Shown piece by piece: positions 28,160 to 37,556 of a stretch of 64,000 nt of DNA (position 1 is the first letter of the stretch; every line of letters begins with the position of its first letter). The notes beneath the pieces are model-generated. The model searched no databases. It had not been told where the DNA came from and saw only the letters and a program-made list of their open reading frames with translations. The stretch comes from Tsukamurella sp. PLM1 (GTDB taxonomy: Bacteria > Actinomycetota > Actinomycetes > Mycobacteriales > Mycobacteriaceae), in the NCBI RefSeq assembly GCF_023168325.1, contig NZ_AP025688.1, forward strand, positions 4,216,001 to 4,280,000. The letters run 5' to 3'. Position numbers and translations under genes: made by a program.

Positions 28160-29524
28160 GTGCAGACAGAGATGATAGCTGTGTCGGGGATCATCGACTG
28201 GGAGTCCCTGACGGGCCAGTCGAAGTTCATCATCGACCTGATCAGCGTCCCCGTGTTCGCCGCGATCGCCGGCCTCATCACCAACTGGACCGGCGTCATC
28301 ATGCTGTTCTCGCCGAGCAACTTCACGGGCTTCTACGTGCCCGGCCTCGCGGCCCTGTTCCGACTGCTGCCGCGCAAGATCCAGATCCTGCCGATCTTCG
28401 CGCCCGGCGGCATCCTCGGCTTCCAGGGCTTCATCCCCTGTCGCGCCGAGAAGATGGCCAGCCTGCTCGTAGACATGTCGATCGCGCGGATCGGCAGCGT
28501 CGCCACGTTCTACCAGGAGCTCGAGCCCGACAAGATGGCGGAGTTCATGGCCCGCGAGGCCAGGCCGCACGTGCGTCGCATCGCGGTCGACGCCATCGAC
28601 ACGCAGTACAAGTGGCTGTGGGACACCATGCCGTCCGGCGTGCAGGACGGCATCATCTCGACGATCGACGACCGCGTCCCGGAGATCTCGCAGCGCGCGT
28701 TCGCCAAGGTCGGCGACCACATCGACGAGTTGCTCGACGTGAAGCTGATGACCGTCAACCATCTGCGCCGCAACCCCGCGGTGCTGAGCGAGATCTTCCA
28801 GGGCATGGGCAAGCCCGAGCTGCGGTTCATGGTCAAGATCGGCGCCGCCGGGTTCTTCTTCGGCATCCCGCTCGCCCTGTACCTGGGCTGGGTGCACCTG
28901 GCGCACCCGCCCGTCCTCAGCGCGATCCCCGGGTGGCTCGTGGTGCTCGTCGGCTCGGCGCTCATCGGCATCGTCGTCAACATCCTCGCGATCAAGGTGG
29001 TCTTCGAACCCGGCGATCCGCAGCCCCGGTACAAGTACCTGTGGAAGCAGGGCATCTTCCCCAAGCGCCAGCACGAGGCCGCCGCACAGGTCGCCGACAT
29101 GATGTCCGAGAAGGTGCTCACCGTCTCCAACTTCACGCACGAGCTGCTGTTCGGCGCCAGCGGCGACAAGACGGCCGCCTACATCGCGGAAGTCATCTCC
29201 GAGGAGCTGGACCGGATCTTCACCCCCGTCGCGACCACCGTGGGCCGGACCCTGGGCGTCGCCGACCTGGACGCCCTGGAGCGGAAGGTCAGCGCCGAGA
29301 TCGTCGACCTCACGCCGGAAGTCTTCTACGACAAGGAGTTCAACGAGGAGAAGGCGAAGAAGATCGCCGCGTTCTCCACGAAGAAGTTCCGCGAGCTCAA
29401 GCCGTCGGAGTTCAGCGAGATGCTCTACGCCGCAATCGAGCAGGACGCCTGGCTGCTGTACGCGCACGGCGGCCTGCTCGGGATCATCGTGGGCGCGGCC
29501 CACGTCTTCCTGTTCGGGGCCTGA
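28160..29524 (+). CDS. DUF445 family membrane protein
   Basis: This 454-residue protein has an N-terminal membrane helix (VFAAIAGLITNWTGVIMLF), a long soluble alpha-helical middle, two membrane helices near residues 230-280 (GFFFGIPLALYLGW and LVVLVGSALIGIVVNILAIKVVF), a second helical region and a final C-terminal helix. The repeated N-x-x-A/G-x-K-x-x-F type segment (ITNWTGVIMLFSPSNF and VNILAIKVVFEPGDP) is typical of DUF445/YheB-like proteins. The role is unknown. GTG 28160 has GGAG upstream. Confidence 0.65.
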   Translation: MQTEMIAVSGIIDWESLTGQSKFIIDLISVPVFAAIAGLITNWTGVIMLFSPSNFTGFYVPGLAALFRLLPRKIQILPIFAPGGILGFQGFIPCRAEKMASLLVDMSIARIGSVATFYQELEPDKMAEFMAREARPHVRRIAVDAIDTQYKWLWDTMPSGVQDGIISTIDDRVPEISQRAFAKVGDHIDELLDVKLMTVNHLRRNPAVLSEIFQGMGKPELRFMVKIGAAGFFFGIPLALYLGWVHLAHPPVLSAIPGWLVVLVGSALIGIVVNILAIKVVFEPGDPQPRYKYLWKQGIFPKRQHEAAAQVADMMSEKVLTVSNFTHELLFGASGDKTAAYIAEVISEELDRIFTPVATTVGRTLGVADLDALERKVSAEIVDLTPEVFYDKEFNEEKAKKIAAFSTKKFRELKPSEFSEMLYAAIEQDAWLLYAHGGLLGIIVGAAHVFLFGA

Positions 29525-29564
29525 CGGTACGCCCGGCACCGCCGGCCGAACCGACGGTACGCGG

Positions 29565-30596
29565 TCACCCCGCCTTGGCGAGCTTCTTGCCGTGCGGGCC
29601 GCGCTTGCCGATGTACTTGTCATTGCGGCCGTCGTCGGCCCACCCGCCCGCGTCGTAGCCGTCGATATCGAACGCCATCTCGATGAACCGGGCGCCGAAC
29701 GCCGTGACGCGGACGCTGCGGAACACGGTGTGCGCCTTCTTGACGCTCTCGATCGCGTGGATCGCCTCCGGCTGCACCTCGAGCAGCGCGTAGCGGCGGT
29801 AGTCGTCCACCGGCTCGTCGCTCAGCTCCACCAGGCCGAGGCGGTGCAGGTTCGCGAAGTACGCCCGGTCCTGGTCCGGGTGCGCGCAACCCGCCTGCAG
29901 CGCCACCATCGACACGTCGCCGGCCAGGAGCTCGGAGCCCACCATGAACAGCGTCTTGGTGCGGACGTCCAGGAGCGGCTGCGTCCCGGCCCGTCCCAGG
30001 AAGCGCAGGATGCGCGCCTCGTCCGGCAGCAGTTCGTCCACGATGCGGCCGTACGACGGATGCAGGTCATCGAGGACCGGGACCTGACGCTGCGACAACC
30101 TGATCAGCGCCATGCCGCGCTTACGCAGCCCCGCGGACGAGGACCGCTGCTTCGACCCGATGCCGCCGAGTAGACCGCCGCCGAGCAGACCCGTGACACT
30201 GCCGGCGACGGAACCGAGCCCGAACGACGACGCGCTCTGCTCCAGCGGCGCCGCGGCGGCGGTGGCCATCTCGCCGACCGGTCCGAGGACCGGCTCCAGG
30301 ACGGGCCCGGCCGTCTCCGACAGCTTCGCGACCGGCGCGCCGAGCGGTGACGCGCTCAGCAACTCGTCGACTACGGGCAGCCCCAGTCCCTCCCCGCGCG
30401 TGCGGGATTCGTCGTCCTCGCCCTTGTGCTGCCCGACGGTGCCGAGCCCACCCGTCAGCTGCTCGATGGGGGCGGTGAGGTTCTCCGCGAGCTGATCGAA
30501 CAGGGGGATCCCGAAGCCACCGCCGCGCTGCGGCCGACGCGGCTCGTCCGGCTCCGCGGACTTGCCCTTCTTGTGCTTCTTGTTCTTGCCCGACAT
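29565..30596 (-). CDS. DUF4393 (Abi-alpha-like) protein
   Basis: This 343-residue soluble protein has a Lys-rich start (MSGKNKKHKKGK), a long low-complexity Gly/Ala/Pro/Ser middle, and a C-terminal domain from about residue 175. That domain reads LDDLHPSYGRIVDELLPDEARILRFLGRAGTQPLLDVR...FANLHRLGLVELSDEPVDDYRRYALLE, like a winged-helix DUF4393/Abi-alpha domain. Abi-alpha names an abortive-infection link, but many members are chromosomal with unknown roles. It converges on the DUF445 gene. Family assignment is from memory of the pattern. Confidence 0.5.
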   Translation of the reverse strand: MSGKNKKHKKGKSAEPDEPRRPQRGGGFGIPLFDQLAENLTAPIEQLTGGLGTVGQHKGEDDESRTRGEGLGLPVVDELLSASPLGAPVAKLSETAGPVLEPVLGPVGEMATAAAAPLEQSASSFGLGSVAGSVTGLLGGGLLGGIGSKQRSSSAGLRKRGMALIRLSQRQVPVLDDLHPSYGRIVDELLPDEARILRFLGRAGTQPLLDVRTKTLFMVGSELLAGDVSMVALQAGCAHPDQDRAYFANLHRLGLVELSDEPVDDYRRYALLEVQPEAIHAIESVKKAHTVFRSVRVTAFGARFIEMAFDIDGYDAGGWADDGRNDKYIGKRGPHGKKLAKAG

Positions 30597-31182
30597 GGCG
30601 CTCCGATCGTCGACGACCCGACGGGTCCAGCCTATCCATCTGCAGCACTGACGTGGCGCGATCAGCGCACAGAGCGTTCACGCCCCGGTCTGACCCGCTC
30701 GCGCGCGCCGCCGCGGTTGTAGGGTCTCACGCTGCATGACATCTCACAGTCTTCTGACCTGCGGCGATGCAAGTTGTCTCACGGACTTGTCCACTCGCCA
30801 GTCTCACAGACATGGCATTTCCTACAACGCTCTTGATTCGAGAGCCTCCTAGACCTACGTATCTGATGCCGATCTCCAGGGACGCCGCCATCCTTCGTCA
30901 CTGTGACAATGCATGTTCTATGCACCCCCGACGGGCAGGACCGCGCCACGTACACATCGTCGAAGTCTGTGCACCCTGAACGAGTATGTGCGATCAGGCA
31001 CTTGGCCCCGCATCAAGATCTGAGTCGTCCACTGCCGGCGACTGTCCACGATGCGGTCAGCGAGGAGAGAGCCACGCGCCACAGCACGAGGACCGGTCCG
31101 GCGAGCGCACCCCCCTCGAGCGGATTGGCGCGGCGTGGTAACCATCGTCAAGTGACTCGGGTTCTTCGGGCTGGTCCTTCGG
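30597..31182. other. Gene-free stretch at the edge of the accessory region
   Basis: No convincing gene is seen. The hexamer TCTCAC occurs four times within 83 bp (30725, 30742, 30777, 30802), set in GGTCTCACG, CATCTCACAG, TGTCTCACGG and AGTCTCACAG. Such GTCTCAC repeats are common in ends of IS481-like elements, so this may be an insertion-element scar. On the minus strand near 31130-31040 a short hydrophobic reading (GALAGPVLVLWRVALSSL) could be a remnant, but it has no start and cannot be assigned. Confidence 0.4.
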
Positions 31183-32109
31183 CTAGTGGGTACTCCCGAT
31201 ATCTGATTCGTGCAGCCGGGTAGTCTCGTTCTCGATCTGGATGGTTGTGTGGTGGATGGATATCGAAAAATGTTCTGCCACACATTGTTTGATCTCATCA
31301 AGGAGAGTTGCTGCACGGCCGTCGGTGAAGCACTCGTCAGCGACGACTACGTGTGCGGTCAACACGGGCAGCCCGGTGGCGACGGTCGACGCGTGTAGGT
31401 CGTGGACGTCTTGGACGTGTTGATTCTCGAGGATATGGGCGCGCACGGCGGCAAGATCGAGCTCGCGCGGGGTGAACTCCATCAGTACGTGAAGTGTCTC
31501 TCGGATCAGTTTGACCGCTCGGGGCACGATCAGTGCGGCGATGAAGAGACCTGCGATAGCATCCGCCTGCTGGAAGCCTGTTGTCGCGATCGTGATGGCC
31601 GCGACAATAACGCCGATGGATCCTAAGGCATCATTGAGAACTTCAAGGAAAGCGGCACGCATGTTGAAGTTTGCGGCGCGGTTCGATGCGAGGATCCCGA
31701 TCGCGATCAGGTTTGCCACCAAGCCGATGACTCCGAAGATCAGCAACTCTCCTGCCGGCATCGTGGGGGGTTCGAACAGCCGGCCGACACCTTCGACGGC
31801 CGCGTACGCACCGACGATGAGTAGGAGCGTCGCCTGCCCGAGGGCCGCGATGACCTCAAGGCGTCGGTATCCCCAGGTGTGTTTCGGTGACGACGGGCGT
31901 AGGACGAGCGTGCCGGCGATCAGCGCGACTGCCAACCCGGCTGCGTCAGTGAACGCGTGCGCGGTGTCGGTGAGTAGAGCCAGGCTGCCCGTGATCCATG
32001 ATCCCACTGCTTGAGCGATGACGATGGAAGCAGTGATGGCGAACGCTATTGCCAGCTTCCGTCGGTGATCCTCCGCGTGTGTCGAACCGTGACTGTGTCC
32101 TGCGCCCAT
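31183..32109 (-). CDS. Cation diffusion facilitator (CzcD-type) metal exporter
   Basis: This 308-residue CDF protein starts with a His-rich MGAGHSHGSTHAEDH and has six membrane helices. Helix II carries SLALLTDTAHAFTDAAG and helix V EVLNDALGSIGV, the paired HxxxD and DxxxD metal sites of Zn/Cd transporters (here TDTAHAFTD and NDALG). A cytoplasmic C-terminal domain with VHDLHASTVATGLPVLTAHVVV follows. It exports zinc, cadmium or cobalt in exchange for protons. ATG 32109 has GAGGAGG 7 nt upstream. Confidence 0.88.
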   Translation of the reverse strand: MGAGHSHGSTHAEDHRRKLAIAFAITASIVIAQAVGSWITGSLALLTDTAHAFTDAAGLAVALIAGTLVLRPSSPKHTWGYRRLEVIAALGQATLLLIVGAYAAVEGVGRLFEPPTMPAGELLIFGVIGLVANLIAIGILASNRAANFNMRAAFLEVLNDALGSIGVIVAAITIATTGFQQADAIAGLFIAALIVPRAVKLIRETLHVLMEFTPRELDLAAVRAHILENQHVQDVHDLHASTVATGLPVLTAHVVVADECFTDGRAATLLDEIKQCVAEHFSISIHHTTIQIENETTRLHESDIGSTH

Positions 32110-32283
32110 CGTGAGGCCTCCTCGTTCGCGTCTTCGGCGACTCAACAATACATGCATATATTCGCATTAATCAATGCTCTCAGCTACGGAGTTGCTCGAG
32201 GTAAGCAGCGTTGCAGGAGGCGCGTTCCTCTTCCTCCCGCCGGTTTGCGCCCGCAGGTTGGCATCTCACCGCTCCGCTTCGCC

Positions 32284-32660
32284 TCATCGCAGGGCGAACG
32301 CGCAGATCGCCACCACTGCGATTGGCTCGCCGGACGACCAGGCCGCGGCGCCTGCAATCGTTTGGCCCTCGACAGGCCTCAACACGTCCACGGCGCTGTA
32401 GCGACCATAGGGTTGTGGCACCATCACGATCATCCCCACGAAGACGTGCCGGGACATCCCGATGAAGGCGTCGGAGAACCGCATCAGCCGACTATCGCAT
32501 CGGCGTGGCCCCACGGGACATGATCGGCAGCACGAACCAGCTGCCGGACACCAGGAAGATCAGCTGTATCACCGCCTGCCCTGCCCATGATCGTCCGACG
32601 ACGTGCACGGCGGTAGCCATCCGGAGCATTCCAGGTGCGGTCGGCGGCTCTATCGAAGGC
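32284..32660 (-). pseudogene. Remnant of a CtaG-like (caa3_CtaG) membrane protein gene
   Basis: On the minus strand, MATAVHVVGRSWAGQAVIQLIF...SWFVLPIMSRG and, one frame away, SRLMRFSDAFIGMSRHVFVG...SIAG-like TIAGAAAWSSGEPIAVVAICAFALR correspond in order to residues of the intact CtaG-like protein at 38266-39194 (GGTWLGHTALQVFFLGAG, LMRFFDIFIEMPLHVFIG, QSIAGALAWSYGEPIAM). The N-terminal half is missing and a frame break lies near 32495. It is a decayed paralogue, not a copy made recently, since the residues differ at many positions. Confidence 0.65.
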
Positions 32661-32758
32661 ATGGTGATATGCGAATATTACAATGAGAATACGGGGTCGG
32701 AAGAGGGCCTCGTTGCCCACGGACCTTGGGCAGACATCGACGACAAAGGAGTGTTTGC

Positions 32759-34048
32759 GTGGCAATCCGAGACCAGTGGGGTCGCGAATCGGGTGCGCTG
32801 TGCTGCAGCCGACGAATCGCGCTGATCGGGGCTGTCGGGGCCGTGCCGCTGGTCGTCGCCGCATGCGGTGCCAGCACGACGGTCTCGGGTGACCCGGCGG
32901 CGTCATCGACCAAACCTATCGACAGCGGTCCGCCGGGGCCTGCGCAGATCATCTTTACTCCGGCGGATACCGATCAAGGCGTCGCCCCCACCACGGAGGT
33001 CTCTGTTAAGGCGATCAACGCCGCTCCGCGGGCCGTGACACTGACCGACGCGAGCGGCGAACCGATCGAAGGCACTCTGGCGCCTTCGCCGGATGGACTC
33101 ACCTGGAAGGCCAAGAATCCCCTCTCCTATGCCACCGCCTACACCGTAATAGTCAAGTACGAGGCTCTCGGGCAAGAGCGGGAGGCCAGCAGCAGTTTCA
33201 CCACGATCACCCCGCAGAACATGACTCTGCCCTACTTCGAGAGCACCGGAGGGCTCGCACTGAACGACAACGCCGTCTACGGCGTCGGTCAGGTCGCCGT
33301 CGTCCACTTCGATGAGCCAATCACCGATCGCGCTGCCGCCCAGAGGACACTGAACATCACCACGGACCCACCCATAGAGGGCGCGTGGAGCTGGACCACC
33401 AACAAGACCGTGGCCTGGCGCCCCAAGCGGTATTATCCGTCGGGCACGAAAGTCACGATCGAGGCAAACGTCTTCGGCAAAGAAGTCAGCCCAGGACTCT
33501 GGGGGCAGCAGGACACCGCGCTCTCATTCAGCATCGGAGAGTCGCACATCTCGATCGCCGACGACGCCACCAAACAGGTCCTAGTGTACATCAACGGCCA
33601 GGTTGTACGCTCCATGCCCACGTCCATGGGGCAGGGCGGGACTGAGACGGTCAACGGTAAGACCCTGCACTTCTGGACCCAGCGCGGCATCTACACCGTG
33701 CTCGACAAGGCCAACCCGGTTGTCATGGATTCGTCGACCTACGGGCTGCCGATCAACTCACGGCTCGGATACAGGCAGACCATTGGCTGGGCCACCCGGA
33801 TCAGTAACGACGGCATCTATCTGCACGCCCTGGACAACATCGCCGCCCAGGGCGTGCGCAACGAATCCCATGGCTGCCTCAACCTCAGCCCCGACAATGC
33901 ACAGTGGTTCTTCGGTATCAGCCAGCCGGGCGACGTCGTGGAAGTCCGCAACACCGGCGGGCCGTCGCTTGAGCAATGGCAGAACGGCGATTGGTCAGTC
34001 CCGTGGGAGTCCTGGGTAGCTGGCAGCGCGCTCCCAGATGACAACTGA
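32759..34048 (+). CDS. L,D-transpeptidase lipoprotein (YkuD domain)
   Basis: This 429-residue protein has a signal with lipobox (PLVVAACGAS), two Ig-like domains (residues roughly 50-250), and a C-terminal YkuD catalytic domain. The active-site motif is SHGCLNLSPDNAQWFF with His371 and Cys373, preceded by GIYLHALDN with the other conserved His. That layout matches mycobacterial Ldt enzymes, which make 3-3 cross-links in peptidoglycan and resist most beta-lactams except carbapenems. GTG 32759 is set by AAAGGAG 7 nt upstream. Its neighbours suggest it belongs to a stress or metal segment, perhaps an extra copy. Confidence 0.88.
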   Translation: MAIRDQWGRESGALCCSRRIALIGAVGAVPLVVAACGASTTVSGDPAASSTKPIDSGPPGPAQIIFTPADTDQGVAPTTEVSVKAINAAPRAVTLTDASGEPIEGTLAPSPDGLTWKAKNPLSYATAYTVIVKYEALGQEREASSSFTTITPQNMTLPYFESTGGLALNDNAVYGVGQVAVVHFDEPITDRAAAQRTLNITTDPPIEGAWSWTTNKTVAWRPKRYYPSGTKVTIEANVFGKEVSPGLWGQQDTALSFSIGESHISIADDATKQVLVYINGQVVRSMPTSMGQGGTETVNGKTLHFWTQRGIYTVLDKANPVVMDSSTYGLPINSRLGYRQTIGWATRISNDGIYLHALDNIAAQGVRNESHGCLNLSPDNAQWFFGISQPGDVVEVRNTGGPSLEQWQNGDWSVPWESWVAGSALPDDN

Positions 34049-34232
34049 CATGTGTGGGGCGTTGCCCAGGAGCATGCCCGAGCTGCGTTACTTCGCGGTG
34101 AGTGAAAGGTCATCTCCCGTTGCGGGATCGATCATCGCCTTCACATTCAGGTCCTGCGGGGACTAGCTAGTGATGGTTTTGCGGTGGTTCACAGCGATGT
34201 GAAGCGCGAGTGTCGTCAGTTCCGCGGACAAT

Positions 34233-34269
34233 GCGCGGCGCTGCGGGGGTGAGCTCCGCAGCGCCGCGC
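34233..34269 (-). terminator. Very strong hairpin terminator after the SulP-carbonic anhydrase gene
   Basis: A perfect 14-bp stem (GCGCGGCGCTGCGG with CCGCAGCGCCGCGC) encloses a 9-nt loop, 12 nt beyond the stop of the minus-strand gene. No T-run follows. Confidence 0.8.
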
Positions 34270-34280
34270 CGGCGCGCCGT

Positions 34281-36431
34281 TCAGGCGTGGGTGAGGGTGT
34301 CCGCCTCCACGACCGCCGAGTCCGTCACGCGCAGCACCCGCCCCGAGGCGATGTCGAAGAACAGGCCGATGACCTCGACCCGCCCCGCGGCGACCGCGTC
34401 CCGCACGAGTGGATGCTCGGCGACCGCCGCTACCTGCACGGCGACGTTGACCAGCGAGAGCTGATCAGCAGTGCCGAATCCCAGGTCCGCCGCCGCGGCG
34501 CGGACCGGATGCCCGGCGCGGAAGGCCGTGGTCGACGGTGCCGCGTGCTCGATCCACCGCTCGATCGTCGGGGGCACCGCGGGCGAGGTGAGCGCGACGC
34601 CCATCGCCCCGCACGCCGAGTGCCCGCACACGATGATCTGGCGCACCGCGAGCTGGTCGACGGCGTAGGCGAGCGAGGCCTCGATCGACGGGTCCGTGCC
34701 GGCGGGCGGGACCAGGTTGCCCACGTTGCGGACGGTGAACAGGTCGCCCGGGCCGCTGCCGGTGATGACGTTCGGCACCACCCGCGAGTCCGCGCAGGTG
34801 AGGAACAGGGCCTCGGGCTTCTGGCCGCCGCTGAGTTGGTCGAAGTCGTCGCTGAGGAGGGCCGCGTGCCGCCGGTGATACCTGGCGATGCCGTCGGCGA
34901 GGCCGCCGCGGGCGTGCGCGCGCCAGGGCAGCAGGCCGCGCTCGGCCGGGCGCTCGGTGGCCCGACGCGGCGTGACGGTCGCGGCCGCGTCAAGCGCCGC
35001 GCCGCCGAGGTCGTCGACGGTGACGGTGCCGCCCGCGGCCCGGTAGCGCCGGGCCCACTCCTGGATCTCCTCGGCCGCGGCGTGGTCGAGGAAGTCGACG
35101 GTCAGCTCGATCGCGACGTCCTGCCCCGGCGGGACCGTGGCCAGCACCCGCGTCAGGCGCGGCAGTGAGAAGAAGGACAGCGTCCCGTCGATGGTGACGT
35201 GCCAGCGTCCGGCACCGTCGACCGCGGTCTCGATGTGGGCCCGGGCGACGCGCCACAGGACGAGGACCAGCGCGACGACCAGCCCGGCGAGCACGCCCTC
35301 GAGGAGGTTGAGGAACAGGACGCCGCCGATGGTGACGGCGTAGACGAGCAGGTCGCCGGTGCGGCGGGCGGTGCGGATGTGGGAGATCTTCACCAGCTGC
35401 ACGCCGATCACGATGAGCAGGCCGGCGAGCGCGGAGGTGGGGATCTTCTCGACGAGACCCGACAGCGCGACGGAGAACAGGAGCAGCCATACCCCGTGCA
35501 GCACCGCGGACCAGCGGGTGCGGGCCCCGGCTGCCACATTGGTGGCGCTGCGCACGATGACACCGGTGACGGGCAGGCCGCCCAGTAGGCCGGAGACGGT
35601 GTTGGCGGCGCCCTGACCGACGAGCTCGCGGTCGAGGTTCGTCTTCGTGCCGTCGTGCATGCGGTCGATGGCGACCGCGGAGAGCAGGGATTCGACGCTG
35701 GCGATGAGCGCGACGGTGAGGACGCCGAGAGCGACGGCGCCCCAGTTGCCGGTCGGCATGGCCGGCAGGCCGATGGCGTCGATGATCGAGCCGTTCAAGC
35801 GGATCCGCTCGACGTTCATCGGAACGACGAGGGACAGGATCGTCGCCGCCGTCACCGCGACGAGCGCGCCGGGGACGCGCCGCCAAGCCGCGGGCAGCTT
35901 CGGCCACACGACCATCACGACGATCACCACGAGACCGACGGCGAGGTCCGGCCAGTGCAGAGCGCCGATCCGCGAGGGCAACTCCGCGAGGTTCTGCAGC
36001 ACCGAGCTGCGCGAGGAGCCGCCGAGCAGGACGTGGACCTGCTGGATCACGATCGTCACGCCGATACCGGCCAGCATCGCGTGCACCACGACCGGCGAGA
36101 TCGCCAGCGCCGCACGCGCGATCCGGCTGAGCCCCAGGCCGATCTGCACCAGGCCGGCGGCCACGGTGATCGCGGTGGTCACCTTCCAACCGAAAGTCGC
36201 GATGAGCTCGGCGACCACCACCGTCAGGCCCGCGGCCGGGCCACTGACGAGCAGCGGCGAACCGCCCATCAGGCCGCCGACGATGCCGCCGACCACGCCC
36301 GCGATGAGCCCCGCCATGAGCGGCGCGCCCGAGGCCAACGCGATCCCGAGAGACAGCGGCAACGCGACGAGGAAGACGACGATCGACGAGGGCCCGTCGA
36401 AACGCGCTATGTCTCTGAGTTTCTCCTGCAT
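34281..36431 (-). CDS. SulP-family anion transporter fused to beta-carbonic anhydrase
   Basis: About 716 residues. The N-terminal 420 residues form a SulP transporter (SSIVVFLVALPLSLGIALASGAP, LVSGPAAGLTVVV, GQGAANTVSGLLGGLPVTGVIVRSATN), followed by a STAS-like domain (about 425-500) and a beta-carbonic anhydrase with zinc ligands in TCADSRVVPN and VCGHSACGAM. The fusion, known in mycobacteria (Rv3273-like), probably couples bicarbonate uptake with CO2/bicarbonate conversion. ATG 36431 is preferred; an upstream GTG would add 12 residues. It follows the sensor kinase gene after a gap of 69 nt. Confidence 0.88.
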   Translation of the reverse strand: MQEKLRDIARFDGPSSIVVFLVALPLSLGIALASGAPLMAGLIAGVVGGIVGGLMGGSPLLVSGPAAGLTVVVAELIATFGWKVTTAITVAAGLVQIGLGLSRIARAALAISPVVVHAMLAGIGVTIVIQQVHVLLGGSSRSSVLQNLAELPSRIGALHWPDLAVGLVVIVVMVVWPKLPAAWRRVPGALVAVTAATILSLVVPMNVERIRLNGSIIDAIGLPAMPTGNWGAVALGVLTVALIASVESLLSAVAIDRMHDGTKTNLDRELVGQGAANTVSGLLGGLPVTGVIVRSATNVAAGARTRWSAVLHGVWLLLFSVALSGLVEKIPTSALAGLLIVIGVQLVKISHIRTARRTGDLLVYAVTIGGVLFLNLLEGVLAGLVVALVLVLWRVARAHIETAVDGAGRWHVTIDGTLSFFSLPRLTRVLATVPPGQDVAIELTVDFLDHAAAEEIQEWARRYRAAGGTVTVDDLGGAALDAAATVTPRRATERPAERGLLPWRAHARGGLADGIARYHRRHAALLSDDFDQLSGGQKPEALFLTCADSRVVPNVITGSGPGDLFTVRNVGNLVPPAGTDPSIEASLAYAVDQLAVRQIIVCGHSACGAMGVALTSPAVPPTIERWIEHAAPSTTAFRAGHPVRAAAADLGFGTADQLSLVNVAVQVAAVAEHPLVRDAVAAGRVEVIGLFFDIASGRVLRVTDSAVVEADTLTHA

Positions 36432-36500
36432 GCCCACCACTGTGGGGGTTCGGTGTGGACGATCCACCGCGAGGACGTGAAGGTTCCGTGAAGCCGGCGG

Positions 36501-37556
36501 TCAGGGCGTCGGAAGCGTGAACGCGAAGGCGGCGCCGCGGCCGGGCCCCTCGGACTCCACCCACATGTGCCCGTCGTGGGCGGAGATGATCGCGCGGCTG
36601 ATGGTCAGTCCCACCCCGCTGCCGCCGTGATCGCGATCCCGGGCGACGTCGGTGCGGTAGAAGCGCTCGAAGATCCACGGCAGGTGCTCAGCGGCGATAC
36701 CGTCACCATGATCGACCACCGCGATCCGGATCCGCCGGTGCGGCTGCACATCCGCCTCCAGTTCGACGGATCCACCCGCGTCGCTGTGCCGCACCGCGTT
36801 CGACAGCAGATTCGCGAGCACCTGGTCGAGCCGCTGGCGGTCGGCCTGGATCCTCCGGCGGGCTCCCGGGCCGATCCGCACGTGCAGCCGGACCCCCTTG
36901 TCCGCGTACGCCCGCCCCGCCGCCGCGGCGGCAGCCTCGAGTACCTCCACGACGTCGACCGGGCTGGGCCGCAGATTCAACGCGCCCTCCTCGGCGTGGG
37001 AGACGGACAGCACGTCGTCCGTGAGCCGGGCGAGGCGCGTGGTCTGCGTGCGCAGCATGGCGAGGGTCGCGGCATTAGGCTCGACGACACCGTCGGCGAT
37101 GCCCTCCAGATAGCCGTCGAGAACACTTACCGGCGTGCGGATCTCGTGGGCGAGGTCGGCGAGCAGCCGGCGCCTCGACTGATCGCTGGACTCCAGCTGC
37201 ACCGCCATCTCGTTGAACGCCGACACCAGGCCGTCCGCCTCCGGCCCCAGCGCGACCGGCGCGACCCGCACCCCCGAACGACCGTCGGCCACTTGCCGCG
37301 CGGCCCCCTCCAACTTCGCCATCGTGCGCCCCAGCCGGCGCGCGATGAAGACGCTCGCCACGACGGAGAAGACTACCGCGCAGCCGAATCCGAGGACCAC
37401 GGCAAGCACGTTCACCGACACCATGCCCGTGCGCCCCAGGATCAGCGGCCACACCACGAAGTCGACCACCGCAGTCACGCCGAGCGTGCCGAGCGAGACC
37501 GCCATGAGCATGCCGCCCATGCGTCCGCCCATCCCGATGTCGTACACCCGCCTCAT
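36501..37556 (-). CDS. Two-component sensor histidine kinase
   Basis: This 351-residue membrane kinase has two helices (LMAVSLGTLGVTAVVDFVVWP and VLAVVLGFGCAVVFSVVASVF) with a very short outer loop, then a HAMP domain and HisKA with the phospho-acceptor in LADLAHEIRTPVS. The ATPase part has NLLSNAVRHS (N box), DHGDGI, FERFYR and GSGVGLTIS. The short periplasmic loop suggests it senses within the membrane. ATG 37556 overlaps the response-regulator stop (ATGA). Confidence 0.9.
   Translation of the reverse strand: MRRVYDIGMGGRMGGMLMAVSLGTLGVTAVVDFVVWPLILGRTGMVSVNVLAVVLGFGCAVVFSVVASVFIARRLGRTMAKLEGAARQVADGRSGVRVAPVALGPEADGLVSAFNEMAVQLESSDQSRRRLLADLAHEIRTPVSVLDGYLEGIADGVVEPNAATLAMLRTQTTRLARLTDDVLSVSHAEEGALNLRPSPVDVVEVLEAAAAAAGRAYADKGVRLHVRIGPGARRRIQADRQRLDQVLANLLSNAVRHSDAGGSVELEADVQPHRRIRIAVVDHGDGIAAEHLPWIFERFYRTDVARDRDHGGSGVGLTISRAIISAHDGHMWVESEGPGRGAAFAFTLPTP

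Noticed and set aside
31040-31130. Hydrophobic minus-strand segment that might belong to a second CtaG fragment
   Set aside because: The resemblance to CtaG is too weak to separate from chance.
34088-34165. Minus-strand reading ending VKAMIDPATGDDLSLTAK-stop, like a protein C-terminus
   Set aside because: It is too short, has no start, and no family could be assigned; at most a remnant.
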